Shown here: positions 9,640 through 17,986 of the stretch, piece after piece | Layout: each line of letters begins with the position of its first letter | Position numbering within the stretch: the first letter of the stretch is position 1 | Assembly (NCBI RefSeq): GCF_019049755.1 | Contig: NZ_JAFMOS010000641.1 | Coordinates: 1-48,274 of the forward strand | Origin: Rahnella perminowiae | Lineage (GTDB): Bacteria; Pseudomonadota; Gammaproteobacteria; Enterobacterales; Enterobacteriaceae | Length of the DNA: 48,274 nucleotides | Direction of reading: 5' to 3' | Translations under genes and position numbers: made by a program | The notes under the pieces: model-generated | Databases searched by the model: none | The model's input: only the letters and a program-made list of their open reading frames with translations | Told to the model about the DNA's origin: nothing

Positions 9640-9668
9640 TCAGACACAAGTAACTATTTAAAAAGTTC
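9640..9668 (-). promoter_or_regulatory. Possible sigma-E-type promoter reading towards perM
   Basis: On the minus strand GAACTT (9668-9663) and GTCTGA (9645-9640) are spaced by 17 bases. This resembles the sigma-E pattern GGAACTT with GTCTAA/TCTGA. The start point would be about 55 bases upstream of perM. It is a pattern match only. Confidence 0.3.
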
Positions 9669-9833
9669 GTTGTCACACAACTGTAGCTTCGGAGTGTTTT
9701 AAACTCTCACGCGGATAGCTACTATAGAGACCGGCGCAGAGAAAAGCGCAAGAAAATAACAGTCTGGCTGACTGTTCGCGAAAGAAAGGCTCGTAAAGCT
9801 CATCGGTATCGCGGTTAACTTATTGGGAAGCAA

Positions 9834-11372
9834 ATGTTTATGGTTATGCGGTTGAAAAAAAGAGTGATTGCCCTGTGTCTGGGTAGCCTGCTCGCGGGTT
9901 CCATACTGCCCGCCGGTGCAGATGACAGTTCATTCTGGTCAACTCCCGCGGGTCCCGCAAAAAGCATTAACTCGCCCTTAGCTCCGCCGGTGAGCGACCA
10001 GTTACCGGACATCGGCACTACCGCAGGCGGCACGCTCAGTATTAATCAGGAATTACAGATGGGCGATTTTTATGTCCGTCAGATGCGCGCCAGCACGCCG
10101 CTGATTAACGATCCGCTGCTCAATCAGTATATCAACGAACTGGGGCAACGGCTGGTGGCGCATGCCTATTCCGTACGCACCCCGTTCCATTTTTTCATCG
10201 TTAATAACGATGAGCTGAACGCCTTTGCCTTTTTTGGCGGCAATGTTGTGCTTCACTCTTCGCTGTTCCGCTACACCGATAACGAGAGCCAGCTGGCCTC
10301 CGTCATGGCGCACGAAATTTCCCACGTAACCCAGCGCCATCTGGCGCGTGCGATGGAAGACCAGCAACGTAACGCCCCGCTCACCTGGGTGGGCGCGCTG
10401 GGGTCGATTCTTCTGGCGATGGCCAGCCCGCAAATGGGCATGGCGGCACTGACCGGTACCCTGGCCGGCACGCAACAGGGCATGATCAGTTTCACCCAGG
10501 GCAATGAGCAGGAAGCTGACCGTATCGGCATTCAGGTCTTACAGCGTTCCGGTTTTGATCCGCAGGCTATGCCAGCCTTCCTGCAAAAACTGGCGGATCA
10601 GGCAAGTTACTCGACCCGTCCTCCGGAAATGCTGCTGACCCACCCCCTTCCCGACAGCCGCCTGGCCGATATCCGTAACCGCGCCAACCAGATGCCGCAC
10701 CCGATTGTGCAATCCTCACAAGATTATCTGATGGCAAAAGTGCGCATTTTGGGCATGTACGGTTCCGAGAGTTTCCCGTTGTCAGATGACTATCTGCAAA
10801 AACTGAGTAACGGCAATATCCGTGAACAACTGGCGGCAAAATATGGCCGTGCATTGCAATTTTACAAAGCCAAGAAGAATGATCAGGCACGGACCTTACT
10901 GGATCAGTTGCTGATACAGTATCCGGGCAATGAATGGTTGCTGGATTTAGCCACCGATAATGATATCGACAGCAAACGTGCACCGCAGGCGATTGCGCGT
11001 CTGGAACAGGCCGGTGCGGCCAGTAGTTCCAACGCCGTGCTGCAACTCAACCTGGCCAACGCTTATCTCGAAGGCGCGAAACCGGCCAATGCCATGAAAA
11101 TCCTCAACCGCTATACTTTCAATTATCCGGGTGATCCCAATGGCTGGGATTTATTATCTCAGGCCGCGGCGGCGCAAGGGCTGCGCGCGCAGGAACTGGC
11201 TGCCCGGGCAGAAAGCATGGCGTTAATCGGACGTCTGGATCAGGCGATTGAGATGCTGAGCAATGCCAGCGCATTACAAAAATTAGGCAGTCTGGAACAG
11301 GCCCGTTACGATGCACGAATCGATCAGCTTCGTCAGTTACAGCAACGGTTCCGTCAGTATCAGAAAGGCTGA
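9834..11372 (+). CDS. bepA: Periplasmic metalloprotease/chaperone BepA
   Basis: BepA (formerly YfgC) is an M48 metalloprotease with a TPR domain that helps LptD assembly and degrades stalled outer-membrane proteins. The signal peptide covers about residues 1-29. HEISH (160-164) and the glutamate of EQEAD (227) are the zinc ligands. TPR-like repeats fill the C-terminal half (about 330-510). The protein has 512 residues from the first ATG; ATGs at 9840 and 9846 are also possible, and 9840 is better spaced from GGGAAG. It is longer than E. coli BepA because of an insertion after the signal peptide (about residues 31-58). It is followed 27 bp later by the ArsC-like gene. Confidence 0.95.
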   Translation: MFMVMRLKKRVIALCLGSLLAGSILPAGADDSSFWSTPAGPAKSINSPLAPPVSDQLPDIGTTAGGTLSINQELQMGDFYVRQMRASTPLINDPLLNQYINELGQRLVAHAYSVRTPFHFFIVNNDELNAFAFFGGNVVLHSSLFRYTDNESQLASVMAHEISHVTQRHLARAMEDQQRNAPLTWVGALGSILLAMASPQMGMAALTGTLAGTQQGMISFTQGNEQEADRIGIQVLQRSGFDPQAMPAFLQKLADQASYSTRPPEMLLTHPLPDSRLADIRNRANQMPHPIVQSSQDYLMAKVRILGMYGSESFPLSDDYLQKLSNGNIREQLAAKYGRALQFYKAKKNDQARTLLDQLLIQYPGNEWLLDLATDNDIDSKRAPQAIARLEQAGAASSSNAVLQLNLANAYLEGAKPANAMKILNRYTFNYPGDPNGWDLLSQAAAAQGLRAQELAARAESMALIGRLDQAIEMLSNASALQKLGSLEQARYDARIDQLRQLQQRFRQYQKG

Positions 11373-11399
11373 TCCCAGGGCCAGAATGGAGGAAATCTT

Positions 11400-11756
11400 A
11401 TGCAACACGATGTCGCAATCTATCATAATCCGGCATGTTCAAAGAGCCGCGAAACCCTGAAATTGCTGGAAGCAGAAGGCATTGAACCGGAAGTGATTTT
11501 ATATCTGGAAACGCAGCCGTCTGTGGATAAGCTTAAGGAACTGCTCGGGCTGCTGGGCTTTAGCTCAGCACGCGAACTGATGCGTAAGGGCGAGCAAATT
11601 TACAAGGACATGAATCTGAAGGATGCTCATCTGAGCGAGGACGCGCTTTTACAGGCAATGGCTGATCACCCGCGGCTGATTGAACGTCCGATTGTGGTAG
11701 CCAACGGCAAGGCGCGTTTAGGGCGTCCGCCGGAGCAGGTGAAAGAGATTTTATAA
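11400..11756 (+). CDS. yfgD: ArsC-family reductase YfgD
   Basis: This 118-residue protein is of the glutaredoxin-coupled ArsC family, with the catalytic cysteine at 13 in HNPACSKSR. The C-terminal block RPIVVANGKARLGRPPEQV matches the family's substrate region. E. coli YfgD occupies the same place after bepA. No ars operon regulator or pump is nearby, so true arsenate reduction is not shown; a general thiol-redox role is possible. The start has GGAGG nine bases upstream. Confidence 0.92.
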   Translation: MQHDVAIYHNPACSKSRETLKLLEAEGIEPEVILYLETQPSVDKLKELLGLLGFSSARELMRKGEQIYKDMNLKDAHLSEDALLQAMADHPRLIERPIVVANGKARLGRPPEQVKEIL

Positions 11757-11807
11757 CCCCCCGCTTTCCGTTCGGGTTCAGCTAACGAACCCGGACATTC
11801 CTTCCCG

Positions 11808-12509
11808 TTACAGCCCGAGAATTTCTTTCACAAACGGGATTGTCAATTTCCGCTGCGCCGTAATAGAAGCGCGATCGAGCTGATCAAGGGTCATAAACAG
11901 CGTACGCATTTCCCGGTCGAGACGCTTAAGCAGAAAACGGCCCACGTCTTCCGGCAGTTCAAAGCCGCGCAGTTTAGCGCGTAACTGCAATGCCTGAAGC
12001 TTTTCTTCATCGGAAAGCGGCTGAAGTTTGTAGATTTGTCCCCAGTCCAGACGGGAGGCCAGATCCGGCAGGCTGAGATTCAGCTGACGCGGAGGACGAT
12101 CGCCGGTAATAAACAGGCGCGTACGACCGGTTTCAAGAATGCGGTTATAGAGATGAAAAACAGCCGCCTCCCATTCATCATCACCGGCAATGCCTTCAAT
12201 ATTGTCGATACAAACCAGCGCCAGATGTTCCATACCGTCCAGGACTTCAGGCACAAAATAAGCGCGTTTATCCAGCGGCACATAACCGACCGCTTCACCG
12301 CGTTGTGATAATTCAGCACAAGCCGCATGCAGCAAATGGCTGCGGCCACCGCCTTCGCGTGACCAGAAATAAATATAGGTGCCGTGTTCCTGATGCAATG
12401 CGCTCTGAATGGCAGAAAGCAGAGAAGGGTTTTCCCCCGGATAAAAACTGGCAAAGGTTTCATCATCGGGAAGATAAAGTGGCAGGGAAAGCTGTGCCGG
12501 CGTATTCAG
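11808..12509 (-). CDS. hda: DnaA regulatory inactivator Hda
   Basis: Hda binds the DNA sliding clamp and stimulates ATP hydrolysis by DnaA, preventing re-initiation of replication. The clamp-binding motif QLSLPL stands at the very N-terminus. An AAA+ fold follows with sensor and arginine-finger regions ([18 protein letters not shown]). Starting at CTG (12509), with AGGTG just upstream, gives 233 residues, the length I recall for E. coli Hda, which is also reported to start at CTG. An in-frame TTG at 12524 has no ribosome-binding site. The gene is downstream of uraA on the same strand, as in E. coli. Confidence 0.93.
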   Translation of the reverse strand: MNTPAQLSLPLYLPDDETFASFYPGENPSLLSAIQSALHQEHGTYIYFWSREGGGRSHLLHAACAELSQRGEAVGYVPLDKRAYFVPEVLDGMEHLALVCIDNIEGIAGDDEWEAAVFHLYNRILETGRTRLFITGDRPPRQLNLSLPDLASRLDWGQIYKLQPLSDEEKLQALQLRAKLRGFELPEDVGRFLLKRLDREMRTLFMTLDQLDRASITAQRKLTIPFVKEILGL

Positions 12510-12641
12510 AAGCACCTCAACCAAAGCGGCATGATGACCGCAGATGTTGTCACGTCAAAAAAAAGAACTGCCGAATTCTAGCAAGGATCCGCGGTGAAAT
12601 GAACTGTGCCCGGTGCAACCGCTTGCGATCCGAGCACCCGA

Positions 12642-12664
12642 CCGGCGGGTTATGTGCCCGCCGG
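12642..12664. other. GC-rich hairpin between uraA and hda
   Basis: CCGGCGGG (12642-12649) pairs perfectly with CCCGCCGG (12657-12664) around a 7-nt loop. No T-run follows on either strand. It may be an RNA-processing or stability structure in the uraA-hda transcript rather than a terminator. Confidence 0.5.
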
Positions 12665-12691
12665 CCAGGGATTGACTTAAAAACGCCCGGA

Positions 12692-13984
12692 TCAGACCGG
12701 CGGATTTTCCCGCTCATCATCAACATCAATGATCTGTTCTTCACCACGGAAAATCTCGATCACTTTGAACAACAGACTCAGGAAAATGCCCACGATCGTT
12801 GCCAGCGCCATACCTTTCAGCTCTGCCGCACCAATGTGGATCTTCGCGCCGCTGACACCGATAATCAGGATCACCGCCGTCAGGATCAGATTCTGTGCTT
12901 TGTTGTAATCAACCTTCGATTCAATCAGCACGCGGATACCGGATGCGCCAATCACGCCGTACAGCAGCAAAGAAACGCCCCCCATCACGGGCACCGGAAC
13001 GGCCTGGATTGCCGCCGCCAGTTTGCCGATACAGGAAAGCAGAATGGCGAGGATAGCCGCGCCGCCGATCACCCAGGTACTGTAGACCTTGGTGATGGCC
13101 ATGACGCCGATATTTTCACCATACGTGGTGTTTGGCGTTGAACCAAAAAAACCGGATAACACGGTCGACAGGCCGTTAGCCAGCATCGAACGGTGCAGGC
13201 CAGGATCACGCAGCAAATCTTTCTTCACAATGTTTGCCGTCACAACCAGATGCCCGACGTGTTCGGCAATAACAACCAGCGCCGCAGGCAGGATCGTGAG
13301 GATAGCGACCCATTCAAAACGTGGCGTATAGAAGGTTGGCAGCGCGAACCAGTGCGCGTTTTCAATGGCAGAAACATTCACCACGCCCATGAAGAACGAC
13401 AGCGCATAACCCACCAGCACGCCAATCAGGATCGGGATAATCGCCAGGAAGCCGCGGAACAATACGGAACCGAGAATAGTCACGGCCAGCGTCACCAGCG
13501 AAATGGTAATGGTGGTGGAATCCACCGCAGCGCCATCAGCAGGCAGCAACCCCGCCATGTTCGCCGCCACACCCGCCAGCTCCAGCCCGATAACGGCTAC
13601 AATTGCGCCCATTGCCGCCGGAGGGAACATCACGTTAATCCAGCCAATCCCGGCTTTCTTAACAATCAGCGCCACCAGACAAAACAACAGACCACAGGCA
13701 ATAAAGCCGCCCAGCGCCACTTCATACCCCATCGGCAACAGCAACAGCACCGGAGAAATAAACGCAAAACTTGAGCCGAGGTAGGCGGGTATCTTCCCTT
13801 TACAGACAAATAAATACAGCAAAGTCCCTATGCCATTGAACAGCAGCACTGTTGCCGGGTTGATCTTGAACAGAATAGGCACCAGAACGGTGGCACCAAA
13901 CATGGCAAACAGATGCTGGAAACTCAGGGGAATCGTCTGCAGCAATGGCGGACGTTCGCTTACCCCGATGACACGACGGGTCAT
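12692..13984 (-). CDS. uraA: Uracil:proton symporter UraA
   Basis: UraA is the NAT/NCS2-family uracil importer of the inner membrane. The 430-residue sequence has about 14 hydrophobic segments. The two glutamates expected to bind uracil appear in AEHVGH and in TTYGENIGVM. The family opening PLSFQHLFAMFGATVLVP is present. The start at 13984 follows GAGAGG. In E. coli it is the second gene of the upp-uraA operon; here an intrinsic terminator and an ERIC repeat lie between the two genes, so uraA may depend on readthrough or its own promoter. Confidence 0.95.
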   Translation of the reverse strand: MTRRVIGVSERPPLLQTIPLSFQHLFAMFGATVLVPILFKINPATVLLFNGIGTLLYLFVCKGKIPAYLGSSFAFISPVLLLLPMGYEVALGGFIACGLLFCLVALIVKKAGIGWINVMFPPAAMGAIVAVIGLELAGVAANMAGLLPADGAAVDSTTITISLVTLAVTILGSVLFRGFLAIIPILIGVLVGYALSFFMGVVNVSAIENAHWFALPTFYTPRFEWVAILTILPAALVVIAEHVGHLVVTANIVKKDLLRDPGLHRSMLANGLSTVLSGFFGSTPNTTYGENIGVMAITKVYSTWVIGGAAILAILLSCIGKLAAAIQAVPVPVMGGVSLLLYGVIGASGIRVLIESKVDYNKAQNLILTAVILIIGVSGAKIHIGAAELKGMALATIVGIFLSLLFKVIEIFRGEEQIIDVDDERENPPV

Positions 13985-14043
13985 GAATGTGATCCTCTCA
14001 AAGGTGTTTGTGATGTTGTGTTAAACAGAACCTTTTGCTCTGC

Positions 14044-14156
14044 ATAATTCGGGTTGCAGAAAGGCGGCCAATCCGTAAGCCCCGGAGGCACAGATAATTA
14101 TGCGCTCAGGGTGAACAGGCACAGCCAACGCATCCGCAGCCTGAAGTATGACGAGC
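14044..14156 (+). repeat. ERIC repeat (variant core) between upp and uraA
   Basis: The left part (ATAATTCGGGTTGCAGAAAG) and right part (AGCCAACGCATCCGCAGC, then CTGAAGTATGACG) match ERIC. The central core is diverged (AAGCCCCGGAGGC). It directly follows the upp terminator on the minus strand. Confidence 0.8.
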
Positions 14157-14183
14157 AAAAAAAAGCCGACTTCTCAGTCGGCT
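14157..14183 (-). terminator. Intrinsic terminator of upp
   Basis: On the minus strand AGCCGACT pairs with AGTCGGCT around a 4-nt loop, and eight T follow. It lies 6 bp after the upp stop and before the ERIC repeat and uraA. Confidence 0.85.
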
Positions 14184-14189
14184 AATAAC

Positions 14190-14816
14190 TTATTTCGTAC
14201 CAAATATCTTGTCGCCCGCATCACCGAGCCCCGGGATGATGTAGCCTTTATCATTGAGCCCCTGATCCACCGAGGCGGTGTACAGCTCAACGTCCGGGTG
14301 CGCAGCTTCCAGAGCGGCGATCCCTTCCGGTGCGGCAACCAGCACCAGGACTTTAATACTCTGGCAGCCAGCTTTTTTCAGCAGGTCGATGGTCGCAATC
14401 ATAGACCCCCCGGTCGCCAGCATCGGATCAACCACCAGAGCCAGACGTTCTTCAATGTTAGAAACCAGCTTCTGGAAATACGGCACAGGTTTCAGGGTTT
14501 CTTCATCACGGTATACGCCGACTACGCTGATACGCGCGCTTGGAACGTGCTCCAGTACGCCTTCCATCATGCCCAGACCGGCGCGCAGGATAGGCACTAC
14601 GGTAATTTTCTTGCCTTTGATTTGATCAATTTCGACCGGGCCATTCCAGCCTTCGATCGTCACTTTTTCAGTTTCTAAATCGGCAGTCGCTTCATACGTC
14701 AGCAGACTCCCCACCTCAGAAGCCAGTTCGCGAAAACGTTTCGTGCTGATGTCATTTTCACGCATCAGGCCCAGCTTGTGTTTCACCAGCGGGTGTTTCA
14801 CCTCGACGATCTTCAT
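14190..14816 (-). CDS. upp: Uracil phosphoribosyltransferase Upp
   Basis: Upp makes UMP from uracil and PRPP in pyrimidine salvage. The 208-residue protein has the PRPP-binding loop DPMLATGGS at 130-138 and the uracil-site segment [11 protein letters not shown] near the C-terminus. The start follows TAGGAGAATAAATA. It is divergent from purM over 232 bp; that gap holds the upp promoter with its A/T tract and a PurR box on the purM side. Confidence 0.97.
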   Translation of the reverse strand: MKIVEVKHPLVKHKLGLMRENDISTKRFRELASEVGSLLTYEATADLETEKVTIEGWNGPVEIDQIKGKKITVVPILRAGLGMMEGVLEHVPSARISVVGVYRDEETLKPVPYFQKLVSNIEERLALVVDPMLATGGSMIATIDLLKKAGCQSIKVLVLVAAPEGIAALEAAHPDVELYTASVDQGLNDKGYIIPGLGDAGDKIFGTK

Positions 14817-14845
14817 TATTTATTCTCCTAAGGTGGTTGAGCTGC

Positions 14846-14867
14846 AAAAAAAAATCGCGAGATTATA
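14846..14867 (-). promoter_or_regulatory. upp promoter with a T9 initially transcribed tract
   Basis: On the minus strand the -10 TATAAT (14867-14862) is followed by CTCGCG, an A and nine T (14854-14846). E. coli upp has the same design; there the T tract supports UTP-dependent reiterative transcription that lowers upp expression when UTP is high. No strong -35 is visible. Confidence 0.7.
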
Positions 14868-14967
14868 ACGCCATTTTTTTTGAACGCCATACCAAATAGC
14901 CTGATCTGGATCATCACTAACCCGGTTAGAGTATAGACAGCCTAAAATCCCTCATCGAATAAGGCGC

Positions 14968-14996
14968 TCGCAAACGTTTGCTTGCACTGTTAGAAT
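14968..14996 (+). promoter_or_regulatory. PurR box and purM promoter
   Basis: TCGCAAACGTTTGCTT (14968-14983) fits the PurR operator consensus, with a perfect GCAAACGTTTGC core. TAGAAT at 14991-14996 is a likely -10, so the operator would cover the -35 region. The purM start codon is 53 bases further on. Confidence 0.75.
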
Positions 14997-15048
14997 TGCC
15001 CCGCTTTATTCTTCAACCACCAACCCAAACCGCCGTGGGGACTTCGCA

Positions 15049-16086
15049 GTGACCGACAAAACCTCTCTCAGCTATAAAGACGCAGGCGTAGATATCGATG
15101 CCGGTAACGCATTGGTAGACCGCATTAAAGGTGTAGTAAAACAGACTCGCCGCCCTGAAGTCATGGGTGGACTGGGCGGTTTTGGTGCCCTCTGCGCGCT
15201 GCCGCAAAAATATCGTGAACCCGTGCTGGTATCGGGTACCGACGGCGTTGGCACCAAGCTGCGTCTGGCGATGGATTTGAAACGCCACGATACTATCGGT
15301 ATCGACCTGGTCGCGATGTGCGTCAACGATTTGATCGTTCAGGGCGCCGAACCCCTGTTCTTCCTCGATTATTACGCTACCGGCAAACTGGACGTCGATA
15401 CGGCTGCCAGCGTGATCACGGGTATCGCAGAAGGCTGTAAACAGTCTGGCTGTGCGTTAGTTGGCGGTGAAACCGCTGAAATGCCGGGCATGTATCACGG
15501 CGAAGATTACGACGTGGCAGGCTTCTGCGTGGGCGTGGTGGAAAAATCAGAAATCATCGACGGCAGCAAAGTGGCTGACGGGGATGTGCTGATTGGTCTG
15601 GCCGCCAGTGGCCCGCATTCTAACGGTTATTCTCTGGTGCGCAAAATTCTGGAAGTCAGCAAGACCGACCCGGAAACCACCGATCTGGCAGGCAAACCGC
15701 TGGCTGATCATTTGCTCGCACCGACCAAAATTTACGTGAAATCGATCCTGAACCTGATCGAAAACGTGGATGTTCACGGCATCGTCCATCTGACCGGTGG
15801 CGGCTTCTGGGAAAATATCCCCCGCGTATTGCCGGACAACACGCAGGTGATTATCGATGAATCAAGCTGGCAGTGGCCGGATGTCTTTACCTGGTTGCAA
15901 ACCGCCGGTAACGTCAGCCGTCATGAAATGTACCGCACCTTTAACTGTGGTGTCGGCATGCTGGTGGCACTTCCTGCAGAACTGGCCGATCAGGCGATTG
16001 CATTACTGAACGATAACGGCGAAAAAGCGTGGAAAATTGGCTACATTAAAGCCTCTGATGCCGCTGAACGCGTGATTATTGAATAA
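15049..16086 (+). CDS. purM: Phosphoribosylformylglycinamidine cyclo-ligase PurM
   Basis: PurM (AIR synthetase) closes the imidazole ring using ATP in purine synthesis. The 345 residues and opening [19 protein letters not shown] match E. coli. The start is GTG with GGGGA upstream, as in E. coli. ATP-binding features [14 protein letters not shown] and [11 protein letters not shown] are present. It forms an operon with purN, whose start is 36 bp after its stop, under a PurR box. Confidence 0.97.
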   Translation: MTDKTSLSYKDAGVDIDAGNALVDRIKGVVKQTRRPEVMGGLGGFGALCALPQKYREPVLVSGTDGVGTKLRLAMDLKRHDTIGIDLVAMCVNDLIVQGAEPLFFLDYYATGKLDVDTAASVITGIAEGCKQSGCALVGGETAEMPGMYHGEDYDVAGFCVGVVEKSEIIDGSKVADGDVLIGLAASGPHSNGYSLVRKILEVSKTDPETTDLAGKPLADHLLAPTKIYVKSILNLIENVDVHGIVHLTGGGFWENIPRVLPDNTQVIIDESSWQWPDVFTWLQTAGNVSRHEMYRTFNCGVGMLVALPAELADQAIALLNDNGEKAWKIGYIKASDAAERVIIE

Positions 16087-16122
16087 AACCAGTAAAACAA
16101 CTGACTGATGACGGGTAGGAAA

Positions 16123-16761
16123 ATGAAAAGGATTGTGGTTCTGGTATCGGGCGAGGGAAGCAATTTACAGGCCCTGATCGATGCCTGCCAGCAGGGACGA
16201 ATCAATGCAACGCTTTGTGCGGTCTTCAGCAATAAAGCAGCGGCATACGGGCTTGAAAGAGCCCGTTCAGCCAATATTCCCGCGCATGCGCTGGATGTTA
16301 AAGCCTATGAAGACCGTGCGGCGTTTGACGTTGCGCTGGCCGATGCTATCCAAAGTTACCAGCCTGATCTGGTGGTACTTGCCGGTTATATGCGTATTCT
16401 GACCGCTGAATTCGTCCGGCGCTTTGCCGGTCGCATGATCAACATTCACCCTTCCCTGCTGCCAAAATATCCGGGTCTGCATACACACCGTCAGGCCATT
16501 GAAAATCAGGATGCGGAACACGGGACATCCGTGCATTTCGTGACTGAAGAACTCGACGGTGGTCCGGTAATTTTACAGGCTAAGGTACCGGTGTTTACTG
16601 AGGATACCGAAGAAGATCTGATCGCCCGCGTGCAAACGCAGGAACACAGCATTTATCCGCTGGTGGTCAGTTGGTTTGTTGAGGGACGTTTGTCGCTGCA
16701 AAACGGCCAGGCACTGCTGGATAACCATCCACTTTCTGAACGTGGATACGCGGAAGATTAA
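16123..16761 (+). CDS. purN: Phosphoribosylglycinamide formyltransferase PurN
   Basis: PurN transfers a formyl group from 10-formyl-tetrahydrofolate to GAR. The 212-residue protein has the opening VVLVSGEGSNLQAL (phosphate loop), catalytic Asn107 and His109 in NIHPSLLPKYPGLHTH, and Asp145 in ELDGGPV. The ATG at 16123 matches the family N-terminus and follows GGGTAGGA; the open frame begins five codons earlier without a ribosome-binding site. A clear terminator follows. Confidence 0.96.
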   Translation: MKRIVVLVSGEGSNLQALIDACQQGRINATLCAVFSNKAAAYGLERARSANIPAHALDVKAYEDRAAFDVALADAIQSYQPDLVVLAGYMRILTAEFVRRFAGRMINIHPSLLPKYPGLHTHRQAIENQDAEHGTSVHFVTEELDGGPVILQAKVPVFTEDTEEDLIARVQTQEHSIYPLVVSWFVEGRLSLQNGQALLDNHPLSERGYAED

Positions 16762-16790
16762 TCTGCCATTACATCATGATTTCACTATAA

Positions 16791-16813
16791 ACCGGCCACG
16801 TGCCGGTTTTTTA
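16791..16813 (+). terminator. Intrinsic terminator of purMN
   Basis: ACCGGC (16791-16796) pairs with GCCGGT (16802-16807) and runs into six T. It lies 30 bp after the purN stop. Confidence 0.85.
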
Positions 16814-16824
16814 TTTTCCGTTAT

Positions 16825-16856
16825 TTGACATTTGTTTACATTTCGCCCGATATAAT
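16825..16856 (+). promoter_or_regulatory. Probable speG promoter
   Basis: A consensus -10 TATAAT lies at 16851-16856. TTGACA at 16825-16830 is a perfect -35 but the spacing is 20 bases, longer than usual. The leader to speG would be about 120 nt and can form nested hairpins: ACCTTC (16898-16903) with GAAGGT, enclosing TCTGAA with TTCAGA. Confidence 0.5.
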
Positions 16857-16981
16857 GCCCGTCCCGGTGCACGTTTAAACGTCGTTTGTGCGCCGACCTT
16901 CATCTGAACCACGGTTGTTTCAGATTTTATATTTACGAAGGTTACCCTCATAAAACGGCTTGTATAGTTGAGGAACACCCC

Positions 16982-17557
16982 ATGTTTAGCCATAACAGCG
17001 TCAGATTACGTCCACTGGAAAAGGACGACCTGTCGTTTGTTCATCGTCTTGATAATAACGCCAGCATCATGCGTTACTGGTTTGAAGAACCTTACGAGGC
17101 CTTCGTCGAACTGACCGATTTGTATAACAAGCATATCCATGACCAAAGCGAGCGCCGCTTTATTATCGAATTCGAAAGCGGACCGGTCGGCCTGGTCGAA
17201 TTGGTGGAAATTAATCATATTCACCGCCGCGCGGAGTTTCAGATCATTATTGACCCGCAGCATCAGGGCAAAGGCTTTGCCGGTGATGCCGTCCGTCTGG
17301 CGATGGATTATGCCTTCTCCGTGTTGAACCTCTACAAACTGTATTTAATTGTGGATAAAGAAAACAAAAAGGCGATCCATATTTACAGCAAATTAGGGTT
17401 CGAGCTTGAAGGGGAACTGAAACAGGAATTTTTTGTGAACGGCGAATATCGCAGCGCCATCCGCATGTGTATTTTCCAGCCTCAGTTCCTGGCGAAATAC
17501 AAAACCAAGCCTGCTCAGGTCAAACCTGAATCTCTGGTGGGTGCCAGCGCGATTTAA
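16982..17557 (+). CDS. speG: Spermidine N1-acetyltransferase SpeG
   Basis: SpeG is a GNAT enzyme that acetylates spermidine and spermine to limit polyamine toxicity. The 191 residues match E. coli SpeG closely ([42 protein letters not shown]). The acetyl-CoA loop is QGKGFAGDA. The ATG at 16982 has GAGGA seven bases upstream. The open frame extends 32 codons upstream to a GTG, but that segment is not similar to the family and has no ribosome-binding site. Confidence 0.95.
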   Translation: MFSHNSVRLRPLEKDDLSFVHRLDNNASIMRYWFEEPYEAFVELTDLYNKHIHDQSERRFIIEFESGPVGLVELVEINHIHRRAEFQIIIDPQHQGKGFAGDAVRLAMDYAFSVLNLYKLYLIVDKENKKAIHIYSKLGFELEGELKQEFFVNGEYRSAIRMCIFQPQFLAKYKTKPAQVKPESLVGASAI

Positions 17558-17587
17558 TTTAGCGCGGTAAATATTATTCAATATTTA

Positions 17588-17710
17588 TACCCAAAATAAT
17601 TCGGTTCGCAGGAAGGCGGCAAGTGGGTGAATCCCGCATCACTGATTTAAGTCAGTGGTGCGGGTCAGCAAACGGAGCCAACGCACCTGCGATCTGAAGT
17701 ATGAAGCGTA
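17588..17710 (+). repeat. ERIC repeat between speG and ppk
   Basis: This 123-bp copy has both ends (TACCCAAAATAATTCGG and CTGAAGTATGAAGCGTA) and the AAGGCGGCAAG block. The core shows compensating hairpin arms (CCCGCATCACTGA with TCAGTGGTGCGGG), so folding is kept although the bases have drifted from consensus. Confidence 0.9.
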
Positions 17711-17986
17711 GACGAACTCCTTCACATGTAAGGCTTTGTCCTCCTTTTTCTCGCAATAATTCCCCTGCTATAAACTCTTCTGAAATCATCCTTTGTTATG
17801 TTGGACTTTCCTGTCAATCTTTCGCAATATTGATAGTAGACACTAGGCCCCTCTCACAGATGGCTTCCTGCTGCGCTGGCCGCTTAAAAAGCGGGCAACA
17901 CGAAGAATATGTTGAGCTATATTGCGGTGTTTTCAGGCAAATTTGCCTGTATGGGCCAGGTTGCAAGCTAAATGAACGGAGTGAAA
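17711..17986 (+). promoter_or_regulatory. ppk upstream region with 16-bp palindrome
   Basis: After the ERIC repeat this gene-free stretch holds a possible -10 TATATT at 17918-17923 and a perfect palindrome CAGGCAAATTTGCCTG at 17934-17949, 37 bases before the ppk start. A hairpin CCGCTT/AAGCGG lies near 17880-17894. CTGTCA at 17811 resembles only half of a Pho box. Confidence 0.4.

Noticed and set aside
12305-13141. 278-codon frame opposite hda and uraA
   Set aside because: It is antisense to two well-supported genes, is rich in His, Gln and Arg as expected for a reverse frame, and matches no family.
16886-16981. 32-codon N-terminal extension of speG from a GTG
   Set aside because: It lies in the structured leader, is not similar to SpeG, and the ATG at 16982 has a good ribosome-binding site.
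17811-17830. Pho box upstream of ppk
   Set aside because: Only the first CTGTCA half fits; the second half is not recognisable.
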